Shown: in pieces, positions 24,990 through 34,911 of the stretch | Layout of the letters: each line of letters opens with the position of its first letter | Position numbering within the stretch: the first letter of the stretch is position 1 | NCBI RefSeq assembly: GCF_900120155.1 | Contig: NZ_LT635548.1 | Coordinates: forward strand, 62,001 to 126,000 | Reading direction: 5' to 3' | Length of the DNA: 64,000 nucleotides | Source of the DNA: Clostridium sp. Marseille-P3244 | GTDB lineage: Bacteria > Bacillota > Clostridia > Lachnospirales > Lachnospiraceae | Translations under genes and position numbers: made by a program | Notes under the pieces: model-generated | What the model saw: only the letters and a program-made list of their open reading frames with translations | Told to the model about the DNA's origin: nothing | Databases searched by the model: none

Positions 24990-25042
24990 TTTCTCACTGC
25001 CTCTTTACAAAAATCCTCCCATTAAATTGAACTTATGCACTT

Positions 25043-25072
25043 ATCATATCACACACCTGATAAATTTGTAAA
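25043..25072 (-). promoter_or_regulatory. Promoter of the zinc-ribbon gene
   Basis: Minus strand TTTACA (25067-25072), 18-nt spacer ending TGTGA, -10 TATGAT (25043-25048), then AAGTGCATAAG. The -35 box touches the stop codon of the upstream surface protein gene. Strikingly similar to the sipW promoter (34912-34941). Confidence 0.75.
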
Positions 25073-26719
25073 TCAGTCATGCCTCCTGGAGGCTCTGTTT
25101 TTCCTGATATAAACTGTGGTCAGCAGCAGAACACACGCACTCACACATGCGGTTCCCCACCAGGGCCCTTGCAGAGAGTCTCCGGTCTTCGCCGCGGCCG
25201 ACGCGATTTCGGCAGGCTGCCATGTAACGGCAAAAGGAGAAAACCCACTTTCCGGCACATGAAATTTCAGTCCGGCGGGGGTCGCCTCTGCATCTAGAAT
25301 CTCTATCCTGCTGTCTGCGATCAGCTCATTGATCTCTTCACCCGGCCGGAAACCATATTCTCTGTGCAGCCCTTTATAATGAAGGATCAGAAATGCGGTC
25401 TTGTCTGCTGTCTCATAGGATGTCCCCTCCGGATAAGGATAGTAGACATCCACTCCCTTGGAAGAGCTGACCCATACATTTCCATCATGCTCGTTAATCA
25501 AATCCAGATATCGATATTCATAATTTCTTTCCTCTAATGAATATCCTGAGTCCGCAAGAAAATCTTCTGCCCGCTCTGTAAGCTGTTCGATCCGGCTCTC
25601 CACATCTGTCCCAAGAGAGAGAATATCATCACAGAGCAGAGCGATCTGCCCTTCTCCATCTTCTTCAGTCAGTCCCGTAACGGCCCATTTCCCATTGGTG
25701 CGCAGCATAGTATCTCCAGAAATTACTCCCACTGCCATACCCTTAGGCAAAACGACCTCTTCTTCTGCCATGTCTTTTCGTACAGGCACGGCAATATCCT
25801 TCTGCCCCTCCAGGATCCCTTCCGGATCCGAGACATAGCGTACTGTAAGAGTGCCCGGTTCATACTCTACATTGTATGTCACTTTGTCAGACACCGCGGT
25901 CAGGTGCCCTTCTTCTTTGATTCCGATCGTATAGATACCGGCTGTTCTGTCATCCTCGCTGGGCGTCACCGGTATCTCTTCGGAACTATGATAAAATACT
26001 TCTTCCAGTTCCTGGATCAGAACGCCATCCCCCTCTTCGATCCGAAAAGGGGCTGCTCCGTCTATATAAAATATCAGGTCCGACAGATCCACGTTATCCG
26101 GAGTTCCTACGAAATAGCGGGCCGTCGGAAAACTGTCCCCGCTCATTGAGTTTCCTCCTGTATATGCCGTCAGATCCATCGCCCTGATCCTCACTGTATT
26201 TCCGTCTCCGTAGTCCTGCACAGTAAATGTCCAGTCTATAGATGCCTTGGCGTCCATCAGTTCATTTCCGGCCTCTTTGGAAATTTTCAATGTAACTTCC
26301 AGTTCTTTTTCTCCCGGACTTTCGAATGTAAACAGCTTTACTCCCTCCGCCGTTTCGTCCGTGTCCCCCAGAGCTCCCTCAGATATAAGACTGCCGTCCG
26401 CGCGCACTTCCATCGTCACATTCTGAAAAATCCCGGGGAGTTCTTCCGTGTCTTTTCCCGGAGTCAGATAGACATCCACCGGCCCCTCCGTATTCTCGAC
26501 TCTCACCGCAATATTCTGTACTGTACTGTCCCCAGGCATCATCTCTTTAAACTCCGGAAACAGATCTGTATCTTCTGTATTTTCAAATCTAAATTCCCTG
26601 GTCTGGCCATCATAGATCACCACGGGCTGTTCTGCCGCAAAAGCAGATAAATTTCCCCCGAAAATCAGAAGCAGTCCCGCGCAGAGCAGAGCAGAACCAT
26701 ATTTTCTCATATTCATCAT
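25073..26719 (-). CDS. Secreted, C-terminally membrane-anchored surface protein
   Basis: 548 residues. Signal peptide with cleavage near SAFA-AEQ (about 29). The N-terminal part (about 35-170) resembles TasA-like beta domains (EFRFENTEDTDLFPEFKEMMPGDS). A middle part has an MBG-like end (YNVEYEPGTLTVRYVSD, about 280-296). The C-terminus has AAKTGDS, a membrane segment (WGTACVSACVLLLTTVYI) and a basic tail (RKNRASRRHD), the layout of a sortase substrate but without the Leu-Pro of LPxTG. Last gene of the sipW operon; overlaps the preceding gene by 4 bp. RBS GGAGG 9 nt upstream. Confidence 0.8.
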   Translation of the reverse strand: MMNMRKYGSALLCAGLLLIFGGNLSAFAAEQPVVIYDGQTREFRFENTEDTDLFPEFKEMMPGDSTVQNIAVRVENTEGPVDVYLTPGKDTEELPGIFQNVTMEVRADGSLISEGALGDTDETAEGVKLFTFESPGEKELEVTLKISKEAGNELMDAKASIDWTFTVQDYGDGNTVRIRAMDLTAYTGGNSMSGDSFPTARYFVGTPDNVDLSDLIFYIDGAAPFRIEEGDGVLIQELEEVFYHSSEEIPVTPSEDDRTAGIYTIGIKEEGHLTAVSDKVTYNVEYEPGTLTVRYVSDPEGILEGQKDIAVPVRKDMAEEEVVLPKGMAVGVISGDTMLRTNGKWAVTGLTEEDGEGQIALLCDDILSLGTDVESRIEQLTERAEDFLADSGYSLEERNYEYRYLDLINEHDGNVWVSSSKGVDVYYPYPEGTSYETADKTAFLILHYKGLHREYGFRPGEEINELIADSRIEILDAEATPAGLKFHVPESGFSPFAVTWQPAEIASAAAKTGDSLQGPWWGTACVSACVLLLTTVYIRKNRASRRHD

Positions 26720-27363
26720 CCGTTCCCACCTCCTGTATCCTCTGTATGGACCGTAAGCACCCCACCGTCATCTACTCCGGTCACAGCGCTGTCCCATGCC
26801 TCAAGGACTGCCTGCGCAGGTTCTGCCTGGATCGCCTGCGCCGCAATATCCACGACAAGGTATTTTCCTTCCTCCCTGTGGCCTGCCGCATTCTGTTCCA
26901 CACAGCTCTGGATCAGTTCTGCCGTATCCGTGTTTTCTTCTACCGGTGTTGTGTGATAATAATATCCGTCGGCTCCCTTTATCCAACCTCCGGCCCCCGG
27001 ATTTGTACCCAGATTCCAGAGAATCTTATAATCCACGTTTTCCTCCGGCGTTCCCCACAGTATGTTCTGATCTTCATCTTTCCAGTATATCGTTACAGTG
27101 GCACGGATATATGCAGAGGTCGTCCCTGTATTCTTGATCGACACACCCTCCTTAATTCCGGAAGCACTGTCAAATACATCTTCCTCCACCTCTGCCGAGA
27201 CCTCAGCGATCCCAAAATGGTTTGTCAGCCTGGACTGACCGGAGAGGTAAGCCAGGGTTATACCGGCCGTCCCGGCACAGATCACCGCCAGGACCGTAAT
27301 AAGGATATATATGTGATTTTTCTTTTTCCCTCTGTGCCTTCTCCGGCGTCTGCCTGATGTCAT
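26716..27363 (-). CDS. TasA/camelysin-like protein with SipW-type signal
   Basis: 215 residues. A very basic start (SGRRRRRHRGKKKN), membrane-spanning signal (IYILITVLAVICAGTAGITLAYL, about 22-44) and the SipW cleavage pattern ...TLAYLSGQSRLTNHF, then a beta-rich domain with GVSIKNTGTTSAYIRATVTIYW (about 91-112) typical of TasA-fold proteins. The ATG at 27363 is chosen because GGAGG lies 7 nt upstream. Probably an extracellular fibre or accessory subunit processed by the SipW enzyme encoded at the operon start. Confidence 0.8.
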   Translation of the reverse strand: MTSGRRRRRHRGKKKNHIYILITVLAVICAGTAGITLAYLSGQSRLTNHFGIAEVSAEVEEDVFDSASGIKEGVSIKNTGTTSAYIRATVTIYWKDEDQNILWGTPEENVDYKILWNLGTNPGAGGWIKGADGYYYHTTPVEENTDTAELIQSCVEQNAAGHREEGKYLVVDIAAQAIQAEPAQAVLEAWDSAVTGVDDGGVLTVHTEDTGGGNG

Positions 27364-27384
27364 GCCTTTTCCTCCAGTCACTGT

Positions 27385-30300
27385 TTATTTTCCGTCCAGA
27401 CTGTCCACAATCCCAAATACATTTTCTTTATCGGTGCCATGATCAAACCATTTATCATGTTCCGAACTGATACTGTTCCTGCAGATCACGGTGGATACCC
27501 GACTGTTGATATACACGCTTCCGGACAACTCCCGCGGATCTGCGTCCACCCCGGTATTTCCCCCGGATTCTCCGTATTCTGACTTCACCCGGTTTCCTGC
27601 TTCTTCCGGAGGACTGGTGTCTACCGTATACTCCGGTACATACCGCCATGCCCAGCCGCTTTCTTCCTCCACAGAATATGTCCCGAAGGGAAGTTTCATA
27701 GTCACATCCTCTCCGGCCCTGACAACCACTTTCGTGGAATCTGTCACCTCACCGTTCTCATTCAACCGGGAAACTGTAAAGATATACGGCTGTCCGTCGA
27801 AGTCCTCTCCTTTCGAACTCAGTTCCTTTTTGAGGACCAGTTCTCCTTCAAAACTGAATTCTGCAATCCCCATATCGTCGGTCTTTCCGGATGCCAGCAG
27901 CTTTTTGGATATCCCAGGCTGTGCGTCCGGATCTGTCGGATCCTCCGGCGGGATCACTGTATATTCTGAATATATATTTACAGGAATATCCCTTACTCCT
28001 GTAAATCCGGCCGTTGCCCCTTGCTGTCTCGTGACAGTCACTTTCAGGTCCGGCCACGCATAGACTCCGCTGAAATTAATATTGACCACTGCTTCCTCAT
28101 CTGCGGCAGATCCGTCCTCATTTTCCGGTTCAAAATCCACCTGCAAAATCACACTCCCGTCTGTGAGAAGATCCACTGTCTGAGACGGATCCCTCTCGTC
28201 TGTACGGGTCACTTCCGTCTTCCAGATGACCGGATACAGTTCCATATCCTCTCTTACCGGCTCCCCGCTGAATTCAGCCCAGGACAGACAGGTCCCATCC
28301 GGTTTCACCCACTGCCATTCTTCAAAAGATTCCTTTCCCGTAAGACTGCTGCTGATCTTTTCAAACGCAGTTATGTCATAGGGAACCGTTATTTCTTCGC
28401 TGATCGTCTCATCCGGGTCGTCCGGATCCGGTCTTGTCACCGTTATTTCATGAACAAATCCTGCGTTTCCTTCCTGCGCTCTGTCAGCATGCTCACTGAT
28501 CAGAACACTCCAGAGAATCTCATCCTCCCCACTTTCATTAAAAGTGTGATAATTCACTGTATATCCCGTCTCGTACTGAGCCTCGTAGATGGCCTCCTCA
28601 AAAACAGTTTCCACCACCGCGGTCCGGTCTTCTGAAAAATCCGTCCTGATATCCTGTTCCACTTTCTTCCAGCCTGTGAATACATAATTCCGGCCGGCCA
28701 CCGTTGTGGAATCCTGCGCGTTTACTGTAACGGTTCCCGCAATCAGATCACTGTTTAAATATCGGAGCGCCTGTTTTTCCGCTTCGGTCAGCAGACTGTC
28801 AATATTGGAACAGACTTGTATCTTCACCGGAGCATATACCGGGTACAGCTCCATTATGTCGGTCACCCGGTCTTCCGGCCGTACCACAGGAATGCCGGTA
28901 AGGTCATCATAGCTGTCCAGCAGATAATACTGCCTGCCGCCTATATTGGGCTTTTCTGTCGTCCAGCCCGCCAGACTATAGCCGGTACCCACTTCATCTG
29001 AAGAATACAGCGGCTGCGGCGCGGCTCCGAGGCTCTCCCCGGTATTACGGAATTCCACGTCTGTCTCGTCGTCATTCAGATGATAGATAACGAGAAGAGG
29101 TTCATAGTACGCAATATATTTACATGACTGCCCCAGGGGCAGATTCTCTACCGTAAAGGTGAGCCCGTTACTGCCGGCATCCGGCTGGAGAATGGTTCTT
29201 TTTCCATCTGAAGTGACAGCTTCCAGACGGTCAAACTGATATGTCTGTTCCGCCCCGTCATAGACCGGTGTCTTTCCGTCTTCCACCACAAGCGTAAAGG
29301 AAGCCGTACCGTCATCATGGATCGTAAGTCCCTCCAGCGTAACATCTGTCGTACTTCCGTCCTTCAGTAAGAACGCCGGATCTTCCGGAAGGTTCAGGAC
29401 ATAATCTCCCACGGAAGCCACACCTTTCTCCGCGATATTTGTCGTTCTTATAATCTCCGGCTTTACATACACGGGATAAAGATCCATGGCCTCGGTGACC
29501 AGCAGGGTCTCTTCGTCCAGAAGATACGGGATCACTTTTCTGGCGTCAGAAGTACAGTACTCATCTCCCTCCACATCATAAATATAATCTTTCTCCGCCT
29601 GGCTGATGCTGCCGTCGATCCATCCCAGAAAGCAGTATCCGTCACCGGTCAGATCCTCAGGCTCCGGCGAAGGACGCGCGGTAAATGAAGTCTCTATCGT
29701 TTCCCTTTCCTCTGTCCTCGCGTCCACCCGCTCATCCGTATATATATGCGGATAATAGAAATCCTCTGTAAATTCCGTTTCCAGGAATACAGGATCCCCG
29801 TATCTCCGGGTCACCGTATCATACTCCTGCCCCTCAGTTCTTCCTTTCTGATAGAAACGGAGATCCGCCGTTACAAATGCCCGGCCTTTATAGTTATTTG
29901 CGGCTGACACATATGTTTCCAGATGTCTTTCGCTTCCGCTGCCTGCATATGACCATGCCCCGTCAAGCAGTCCGCCCTCTCTTTCCAGCGTCCAGAAGAG
30001 CAGATGATACCGGCTGCTGTCCGGGGTGAAAATAAATTCACAGTATATCTCATCTGTCCCTCTGCTGATATCCTCTATATATCCGGAACCGGGGAAATCT
30101 GTGTCAACATAGATATTATAATTTGTATTGCCGCCGGACCCCTGATTTGTAGTATGAGAATACACACGAAACGGTGATGTGATCCTCAGGTTATCCGGAG
30201 TGTAATAGTCTGTACAGCTTTCAGCCGAATCGTCTTTTCTGTATTGATTCCCCCAGTGTACCACTGTCTCTCTCATAAAGGCAGGTCCGTCCAGATCTTT

Positions 30301-32832
30301 AAATGGGCTGTTGTATGTCTGCCAGTCGCTGTAATATGGCTGTGAGCTGTCCCAGATTTCCTCCCATCCGTTGACCCCCTGTGGTTCCACATAATAGTCC
30401 ACCCTGTACTCGAACCTGGCCACATACACATGCTTTCTTGAGAAATCTACATCGGCCAGTTTATATTCCGTGCTTTTTGTGAGCAGGATGCCCGGATAGG
30501 AATTCCCGGCGGCATCCACAGGATTATTATAATCGGCGGTGTTTTCCGGCACTTCATACCAGCCTCGGAACACATAACCCGCCGTTTCCCAGTCAACACC
30601 GCTTTCCGGCAAAGCACAGATCTGGATTTCCCCGTTTTCATCTACTTCCGTAGTGGTACTGCCCACGCCCGTTCTCCGGCTGTAAACAGGGGTCCCGTCA
30701 TCCTGAACGTCATACCCTTCTATCACAGTTATAATATTATTTTTAAAATCTGTATAAATCGGGTAAAGTTTCAGCGGCTTTTCCACAGAATCTCCGGACT
30801 GATAGATATGCCCGCCTGCCCGAAGCTCTTCCAGTACGTCTGACGTAATCCCGGCATATCCGCCCAAAGTCCCATCTTTTGGCACGTCTGTCCATCCGTA
30901 AAACTTATATTCTTCACTTCCGTTTCCTGGAAGGTTCAAAGGCTCCCTGCTTTCCATCTGCGCCTGATAGTCATAGTAATCATCCGACAGATCTGCCGTG
31001 TCTTCTGTCGCTCCCGTAGACCTGTCAATGACGGCACCGTTGATATCGTGGAACAAAACCTGTGCCTGGCAGTGCGCCACATACAGGTCCCCGTTTTCCA
31101 GTCCTTTTTCCGGCGCCTGTGTATCTGCCGTATAAGTGTCCTCTTCTCCCACTTTGTTGTCCTCATCCCCGGTAACCGTCCCATAGTATGACCTGATATC
31201 TGTCACAGTTCCTCTGTCGGCCTCACCGCCCCGCTTCAGATACCACCCCTCCAGACGGAAAGCATCTTCCTGGCCGTTCACATCTGTCAGCCCGGCTGTA
31301 ATCTTGATCTGACTGTCATATGTACGATAGCCCTGAACCGCGAAATTATAAGGATCATCTGTACTCACCGGCGCATTTACAAGTCCTGTCCCGTCAATGG
31401 TCACGCTTCCCGCTCCCGGGAAATCCAGATCAGCCGCGACAGAATTCCCGTGTACCGGAATCCCCAGATCGTAGTCCATGACCCATTTGTTGACATGGCT
31501 GTCACTGTAGGCAGAATCTCTTGGCTCACTGCCGGTAAAATCATATCCCTCTGCTTCCCAGGCGTCCCGGTTTTCATACAGTTCATCGCTCCATGGCCCG
31601 GCAGTTCCCGTAGAAGCAGAGCTTCCCAACGTCTCCATATCGACACCGGGATTCAGACTCGGTTTAAAGTGGGTCCCCGTAACCTTGTTCTTATCTCCTG
31701 AAAAAAGATCCGCGACACCGTCAATATTTACATTTTTCTGAATGATCGGAATCACCAGGATCGGATTCCACTGCTCCGATGCCGTCGTCCCCGCGTAGTG
31801 GCACCGGGTGATCTCGCATCCACTGTCCCACACCTCTGCTGTCACTCCTCCGATATGTCCGATGTTGACACCTATGACAGAGACATAGGTCGCGCAGTAG
31901 TAGTACATATCTGCTGTGGAAAAGGAATCAATGATCTTTGTCCCCGTTCCTTCATCGTCGGACCAGATACGTCCCGCGATCCCTCCTACGTAAAGTGTAT
32001 TTCCACCCAGCGCGCCAACTGCCACATCATAGTGAATACTGATCCTGGTCTTATCTGAACTGTCGTCCGGCGTAACGGTATCATAGGGATCTTCTCCGGT
32101 CACCCGGCAGTATTCTATTGTAGAAGCCTCCGCGCACCCCGCGATCCCTCCAAGGGTCAGGGGTTTTCCGGCCAGAGCCGCCACGCCTGCCGTATTGTTG
32201 GAACGGATAAAGCAGTCCCTCACCTCGCAGTTGTAGAGAACGGAATTCTTAGCTTCGCCCACAATGCCTCCGCCTCTGATCCCCAGATCTGTACCGATCA
32301 GCAGCACGTTATCCGCAGCCGCCACGCTCAGGCCGCCGCCTTCCACTCTTACGCCGGATATCTCGGAATCCTCTGAGTAACCGACTGCGATGCCGCCGCG
32401 CACATCCGCGTCTATATCAGCGTCTTTCAAAACCAGATTCCGAATACTGGCTCCTCTGACAGAACCAAACAGTCCTGTATCCGCACTGGGAGTAAGCGGG
32501 TCTTCCTCGTACTTCAATCCTGTGATGGTATAACCGTTCCCCTCAAAAACACCGGCAAAAGGAAGATCCGCATTCCCGATCGTCAGCGCTTCTCCCTCAT
32601 GTCCTGCATATGTAAGTTCGATATCATTCAAAAGCGTCAATGTATCTCCCGCAAAATTCCACCCCCGGCTCTGCGCAGCGACCCGCCAAAGGTCTTCCTC
32701 ATCCCTGATCTCAACCGTCTGGGCCGCCCGTTCCTGGGCCTGCGCTTCTGTTGCCGCCCCGGAGGCGAAAAGAACACTGAAGAGAAATCCACAGGCCGCT
32801 GCCAGCAAATATTTTATTATTTTCTCTCTCAT
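27385..32832 (-). CDS. Giant secreted repeat protein (GLUG-like and InlB-B-like repeats)
   Basis: 1815 residues, the largest protein here. Signal peptide to about residue 32 (ATEAQA-QE). Residues 40-430 form a GLUG/beta-helix-like region with repeated 'GGI(A/V)G' turns (GGIVGEAKNSV, GGIAGCAEAST, GGIAGRIWSDD). From about 570 to 1600 there are at least six units of the InlB B-repeat kind, 'F.GW....' ending in 'LYPVY' (YKFYGWTDV, YVFRGWYEV, YCFLGWIDG, YSLAGWTTE, YVFTGWKKV). The C-terminal part (about 1630-1760) resembles a Cna-B-like domain. No LPxTG, SLH or membrane anchor is seen, so attachment may be through the TasA-like partners. RBS GGAGG 9 nt before ATG 32832. Confidence 0.85.
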   Translation of the reverse strand: MREKIIKYLLAAACGFLFSVLFASGAATEAQAQERAAQTVEIRDEEDLWRVAAQSRGWNFAGDTLTLLNDIELTYAGHEGEALTIGNADLPFAGVFEGNGYTITGLKYEEDPLTPSADTGLFGSVRGASIRNLVLKDADIDADVRGGIAVGYSEDSEISGVRVEGGGLSVAAADNVLLIGTDLGIRGGGIVGEAKNSVLYNCEVRDCFIRSNNTAGVAALAGKPLTLGGIAGCAEASTIEYCRVTGEDPYDTVTPDDSSDKTRISIHYDVAVGALGGNTLYVGGIAGRIWSDDEGTGTKIIDSFSTADMYYYCATYVSVIGVNIGHIGGVTAEVWDSGCEITRCHYAGTTASEQWNPILVIPIIQKNVNIDGVADLFSGDKNKVTGTHFKPSLNPGVDMETLGSSASTGTAGPWSDELYENRDAWEAEGYDFTGSEPRDSAYSDSHVNKWVMDYDLGIPVHGNSVAADLDFPGAGSVTIDGTGLVNAPVSTDDPYNFAVQGYRTYDSQIKITAGLTDVNGQEDAFRLEGWYLKRGGEADRGTVTDIRSYYGTVTGDEDNKVGEEDTYTADTQAPEKGLENGDLYVAHCQAQVLFHDINGAVIDRSTGATEDTADLSDDYYDYQAQMESREPLNLPGNGSEEYKFYGWTDVPKDGTLGGYAGITSDVLEELRAGGHIYQSGDSVEKPLKLYPIYTDFKNNIITVIEGYDVQDDGTPVYSRRTGVGSTTTEVDENGEIQICALPESGVDWETAGYVFRGWYEVPENTADYNNPVDAAGNSYPGILLTKSTEYKLADVDFSRKHVYVARFEYRVDYYVEPQGVNGWEEIWDSSQPYYSDWQTYNSPFKDLDGPAFMRETVVHWGNQYRKDDSAESCTDYYTPDNLRITSPFRVYSHTTNQGSGGNTNYNIYVDTDFPGSGYIEDISRGTDEIYCEFIFTPDSSRYHLLFWTLEREGGLLDGAWSYAGSGSERHLETYVSAANNYKGRAFVTADLRFYQKGRTEGQEYDTVTRRYGDPVFLETEFTEDFYYPHIYTDERVDARTEERETIETSFTARPSPEPEDLTGDGYCFLGWIDGSISQAEKDYIYDVEGDEYCTSDARKVIPYLLDEETLLVTEAMDLYPVYVKPEIIRTTNIAEKGVASVGDYVLNLPEDPAFLLKDGSTTDVTLEGLTIHDDGTASFTLVVEDGKTPVYDGAEQTYQFDRLEAVTSDGKRTILQPDAGSNGLTFTVENLPLGQSCKYIAYYEPLLVIYHLNDDETDVEFRNTGESLGAAPQPLYSSDEVGTGYSLAGWTTEKPNIGGRQYYLLDSYDDLTGIPVVRPEDRVTDIMELYPVYAPVKIQVCSNIDSLLTEAEKQALRYLNSDLIAGTVTVNAQDSTTVAGRNYVFTGWKKVEQDIRTDFSEDRTAVVETVFEEAIYEAQYETGYTVNYHTFNESGEDEILWSVLISEHADRAQEGNAGFVHEITVTRPDPDDPDETISEEITVPYDITAFEKISSSLTGKESFEEWQWVKPDGTCLSWAEFSGEPVREDMELYPVIWKTEVTRTDERDPSQTVDLLTDGSVILQVDFEPENEDGSAADEEAVVNINFSGVYAWPDLKVTVTRQQGATAGFTGVRDIPVNIYSEYTVIPPEDPTDPDAQPGISKKLLASGKTDDMGIAEFSFEGELVLKKELSSKGEDFDGQPYIFTVSRLNENGEVTDSTKVVVRAGEDVTMKLPFGTYSVEEESGWAWRYVPEYTVDTSPPEEAGNRVKSEYGESGGNTGVDADPRELSGSVYINSRVSTVICRNSISSEHDKWFDHGTDKENVFGIVDSLDGK

Positions 32833-32845
32833 TTTCGTCTTCCTC

Positions 32846-33421
32846 CTACCTTGGCCATCCAACAGCCTTCAGGGCCTCATCTTCATTATTTTTACTCTGG
32901 ACTCCCTGCGCGGAAATATCCAGTTTAAAGTTTCCTCCCGGATATTCTGCCGAAATCCGGTCTATATCGAACATGACTTCCGTCATGAGTTCTTTCGTTT
33001 CACTTCCCGGCTCGAGCACACGCTTGTAATAATACCATCCGTCACTGTATGTCCAGTCGGTCTGGTTCCATGTGTATCCGGCCAGTGCGTCCGCATTGTC
33101 GATCATTTCCCCGTTTCTGTCTGTCCCCTCCATATCCAGTGAAACTCTTACAAACATAGGCTGCCGTCCGGTATTTTCTACCCGGACAATGCGGCTTTGG
33201 CTGCCGTCTCTGGTCAGAGGGGTGCTGTTTTCCGGTGAATAAGGAATTTCTCTGTTGTTCTCATCCAGCATCGTTTCATGGATCTTCAATCCAAGATTTC
33301 CGAAAGTCACGATGCTCTCGGTATCTACATTTACCGTATGAAACGCAAGAGACTGAGATATGGCAAGAGCCAAAAATACCATTGCACATGCTATAAAGAT
33401 ATTTTTTCTCTCTTTTTTCAT
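32846..33421 (-). CDS. TasA/camelysin-like protein with SipW-type signal
   Basis: 191 residues. N-terminal signal MKKERKNIFIACAMVFLALA, then SLAFHTVNVDTESIVTFGNLGLKI, in which a short segment between signal and mature chain is typical of SipW substrates. The mature part is a beta-rich TasA-like domain with IVRVENTGRQPMFVRVSLDM (about 78-97) and VMFDIDRISAEYPGGNFKLDIS (about 149-170). Sits between the larger TasA-like gene and the giant protein gene. Whether it forms fibres or anchors the giant protein is not known. Confidence 0.78.
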   Translation of the reverse strand: MKKERKNIFIACAMVFLALAISQSLAFHTVNVDTESIVTFGNLGLKIHETMLDENNREIPYSPENSTPLTRDGSQSRIVRVENTGRQPMFVRVSLDMEGTDRNGEMIDNADALAGYTWNQTDWTYSDGWYYYKRVLEPGSETKELMTEVMFDIDRISAEYPGGNFKLDISAQGVQSKNNEDEALKAVGWPR

Positions 33422-33519
33422 ATCTCAGTCTCTCCTTTTTCCTGCTCTGTTTCCTTTATCTTTTATCTATGTACAGGATCATTTCTCTGATTCTCGTGGC
33501 TGTTTTTAAAGCATGGTCA

Positions 33520-34305
33520 TTACAGTCCTTCATCAGAACCGACTCCATCCACTCCACCGGCAAGCTTTCCTGCCTGATCCTTTGCCCAGGTATCCGCGTC
33601 AGCTTCCAGATTTCCTCCTTCGCCGTCTGACGCCTGATGCAGAAGCGCTGTCACTTCCATATCATGCACTTTGCCTGTTTCGTCTGTCAGATCTGTTTTC
33701 TTTGCTCCCTCATCGACCCATACCTCATCAAACAATGTGCCTGTCCAGGCGTCTTTCCCGGTATCTCCCGTACTCAGCCGGGCGGCCGTGTCACCGCCTG
33801 ACGGACCTACGTATACAAACAGTCCCTCTATGTAATAGGCTGCGCCGTCTTCATATCCCGGATCCCCGGTTTCCACTCCCTCTTTTTTCGTCACAAAACC
33901 GTCTACCGCCTTCCAGTTGTCGTTGAGCTTAAAATAAAGCGCTCCATTTTCCGCTGGATTTTTTACATAAAGGTAAACATATGCGTCTTCACTTCCGTCT
34001 CCGATGCCTACATTGGGGTCTTTTGCCACATTGCCGCCGGGAAGTAATTTCGCGTTATCCGGATCCCAGTTCTTTTCGTACAGATGTCCCTGCAGCTTTT
34101 CTCCGTCCTCCGACGGAAGAGGTTCCTCTGTATCCGGATCTGTCGTCGGCTCGTTGAAATCTCCGACTGTAAATTCATTGACCAGAGAATCCCTGGCCGT
34201 CAGCCAGGCGATTGTTCCTCCCACCGCCGCCAGCAGCAGGCAGATTAAAAGCAGCGCGATCGCCCAGGACTTTTTCTTTGTGTTTTTACGTGTTCCAGAA
34301 CTCAT
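33520..34305 (-). CDS. TasA-like protein with SipW-type signal peptide
   Basis: 261 residues. Basic start and membrane signal (WAIALLLICLLLAAVGGTIAWL, about 14-35), then TARDSLVNEFTVGDFNEP: the 'G.T.A(Y/W)(L/F)T....N.FTVG' pattern that marks SipW-dependent proteins. The mature chain is acidic and beta-rich with VYLYVKNPAENGALYFKLND (about 108-127). It is encoded right after sipW, the same pairing as sipW-tasA in Bacillus. ATG 34305 has AGGGGGA 7 nt upstream; an in-frame TTG two codons earlier is less likely. Likely a main fibre subunit (inference). Confidence 0.83.
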   Translation of the reverse strand: MSSGTRKNTKKKSWAIALLLICLLLAAVGGTIAWLTARDSLVNEFTVGDFNEPTTDPDTEEPLPSEDGEKLQGHLYEKNWDPDNAKLLPGGNVAKDPNVGIGDGSEDAYVYLYVKNPAENGALYFKLNDNWKAVDGFVTKKEGVETGDPGYEDGAAYYIEGLFVYVGPSGGDTAARLSTGDTGKDAWTGTLFDEVWVDEGAKKTDLTDETGKVHDMEVTALLHQASDGEGGNLEADADTWAKDQAGKLAGGVDGVGSDEGL

Positions 34306-34307
34306 TT

Positions 34308-34856
34308 TCAAGTCCCCCTTTTCTTTTTATTACTTTTTTCTTTTTTTCTGTCTTGTACTTCTTTTCCGTTCCATCTGTCAATAAAGATCGAAATGACCGG
34401 CACCAGGACCGCCGTCCCGATCAATATATAAATTCCGGGCGCGGTGGCGCAGAAATGATTCACATATCCGAGATACGGGATAACAGCTGCAGGACATCCC
34501 AATACAGAGCTGTAGGCCACCGGGGAAGCATCATGAAGGATATTTCCTTCAGAATCTCTGTTGTTGATTCCCTGTGTATAGAACAGTTCCTCATTCCTGT
34601 CAACTTTGTAGACCTGATGTGTAGCCACAGTCTGTCCGTCTTCCAGATAAAACGTGATCACATCCCCTTCCCTGATCTCCTGCGGAGAAATCTCTCTTAC
34701 ATAGATCAGAGATCCCACCGGATATTCTGGCTCCATACTTGCGCTGGCCACCATGTACGGAGTCAGACCGACAAGTCTGATGCCTGCGAATGCGATGAAC
34801 AGAAAAACCACCGCGATCAATATCACAGTGGACAGGATATTCCACGCTCTCCTCAT
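34308..34856 (-). CDS. sipW: SipW-type (ER/archaeal-like) signal peptidase
   Basis: 182 residues. Two membrane segments (about 9-28 and 143-160). Catalytic Ser in VASASMEPEYPVGS (about 36-49) and, instead of the bacterial Lys, a His in VATHQVYKV (about 78-86): the Ser-His type found in SipW and the eukaryotic ER. A basic C-terminal tail (KKEKSNKKKRGT) ends the protein. First gene of the run with three SipW-type substrates, so it is very probably their dedicated processing enzyme. Its promoter is at 34912-34941. Confidence 0.92.
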   Translation of the reverse strand: MRRAWNILSTVILIAVVFLFIAFAGIRLVGLTPYMVASASMEPEYPVGSLIYVREISPQEIREGDVITFYLEDGQTVATHQVYKVDRNEELFYTQGINNRDSEGNILHDASPVAYSSVLGCPAAVIPYLGYVNHFCATAPGIYILIGTAVLVPVISIFIDRWNGKEVQDRKKEKSNKKKRGT

Positions 34857-34911
34857 AACCGCTCTCTTTTCATTGACCGAGCTTCACTCCTTTCTCCTTC
34901 TTATTGCACTT

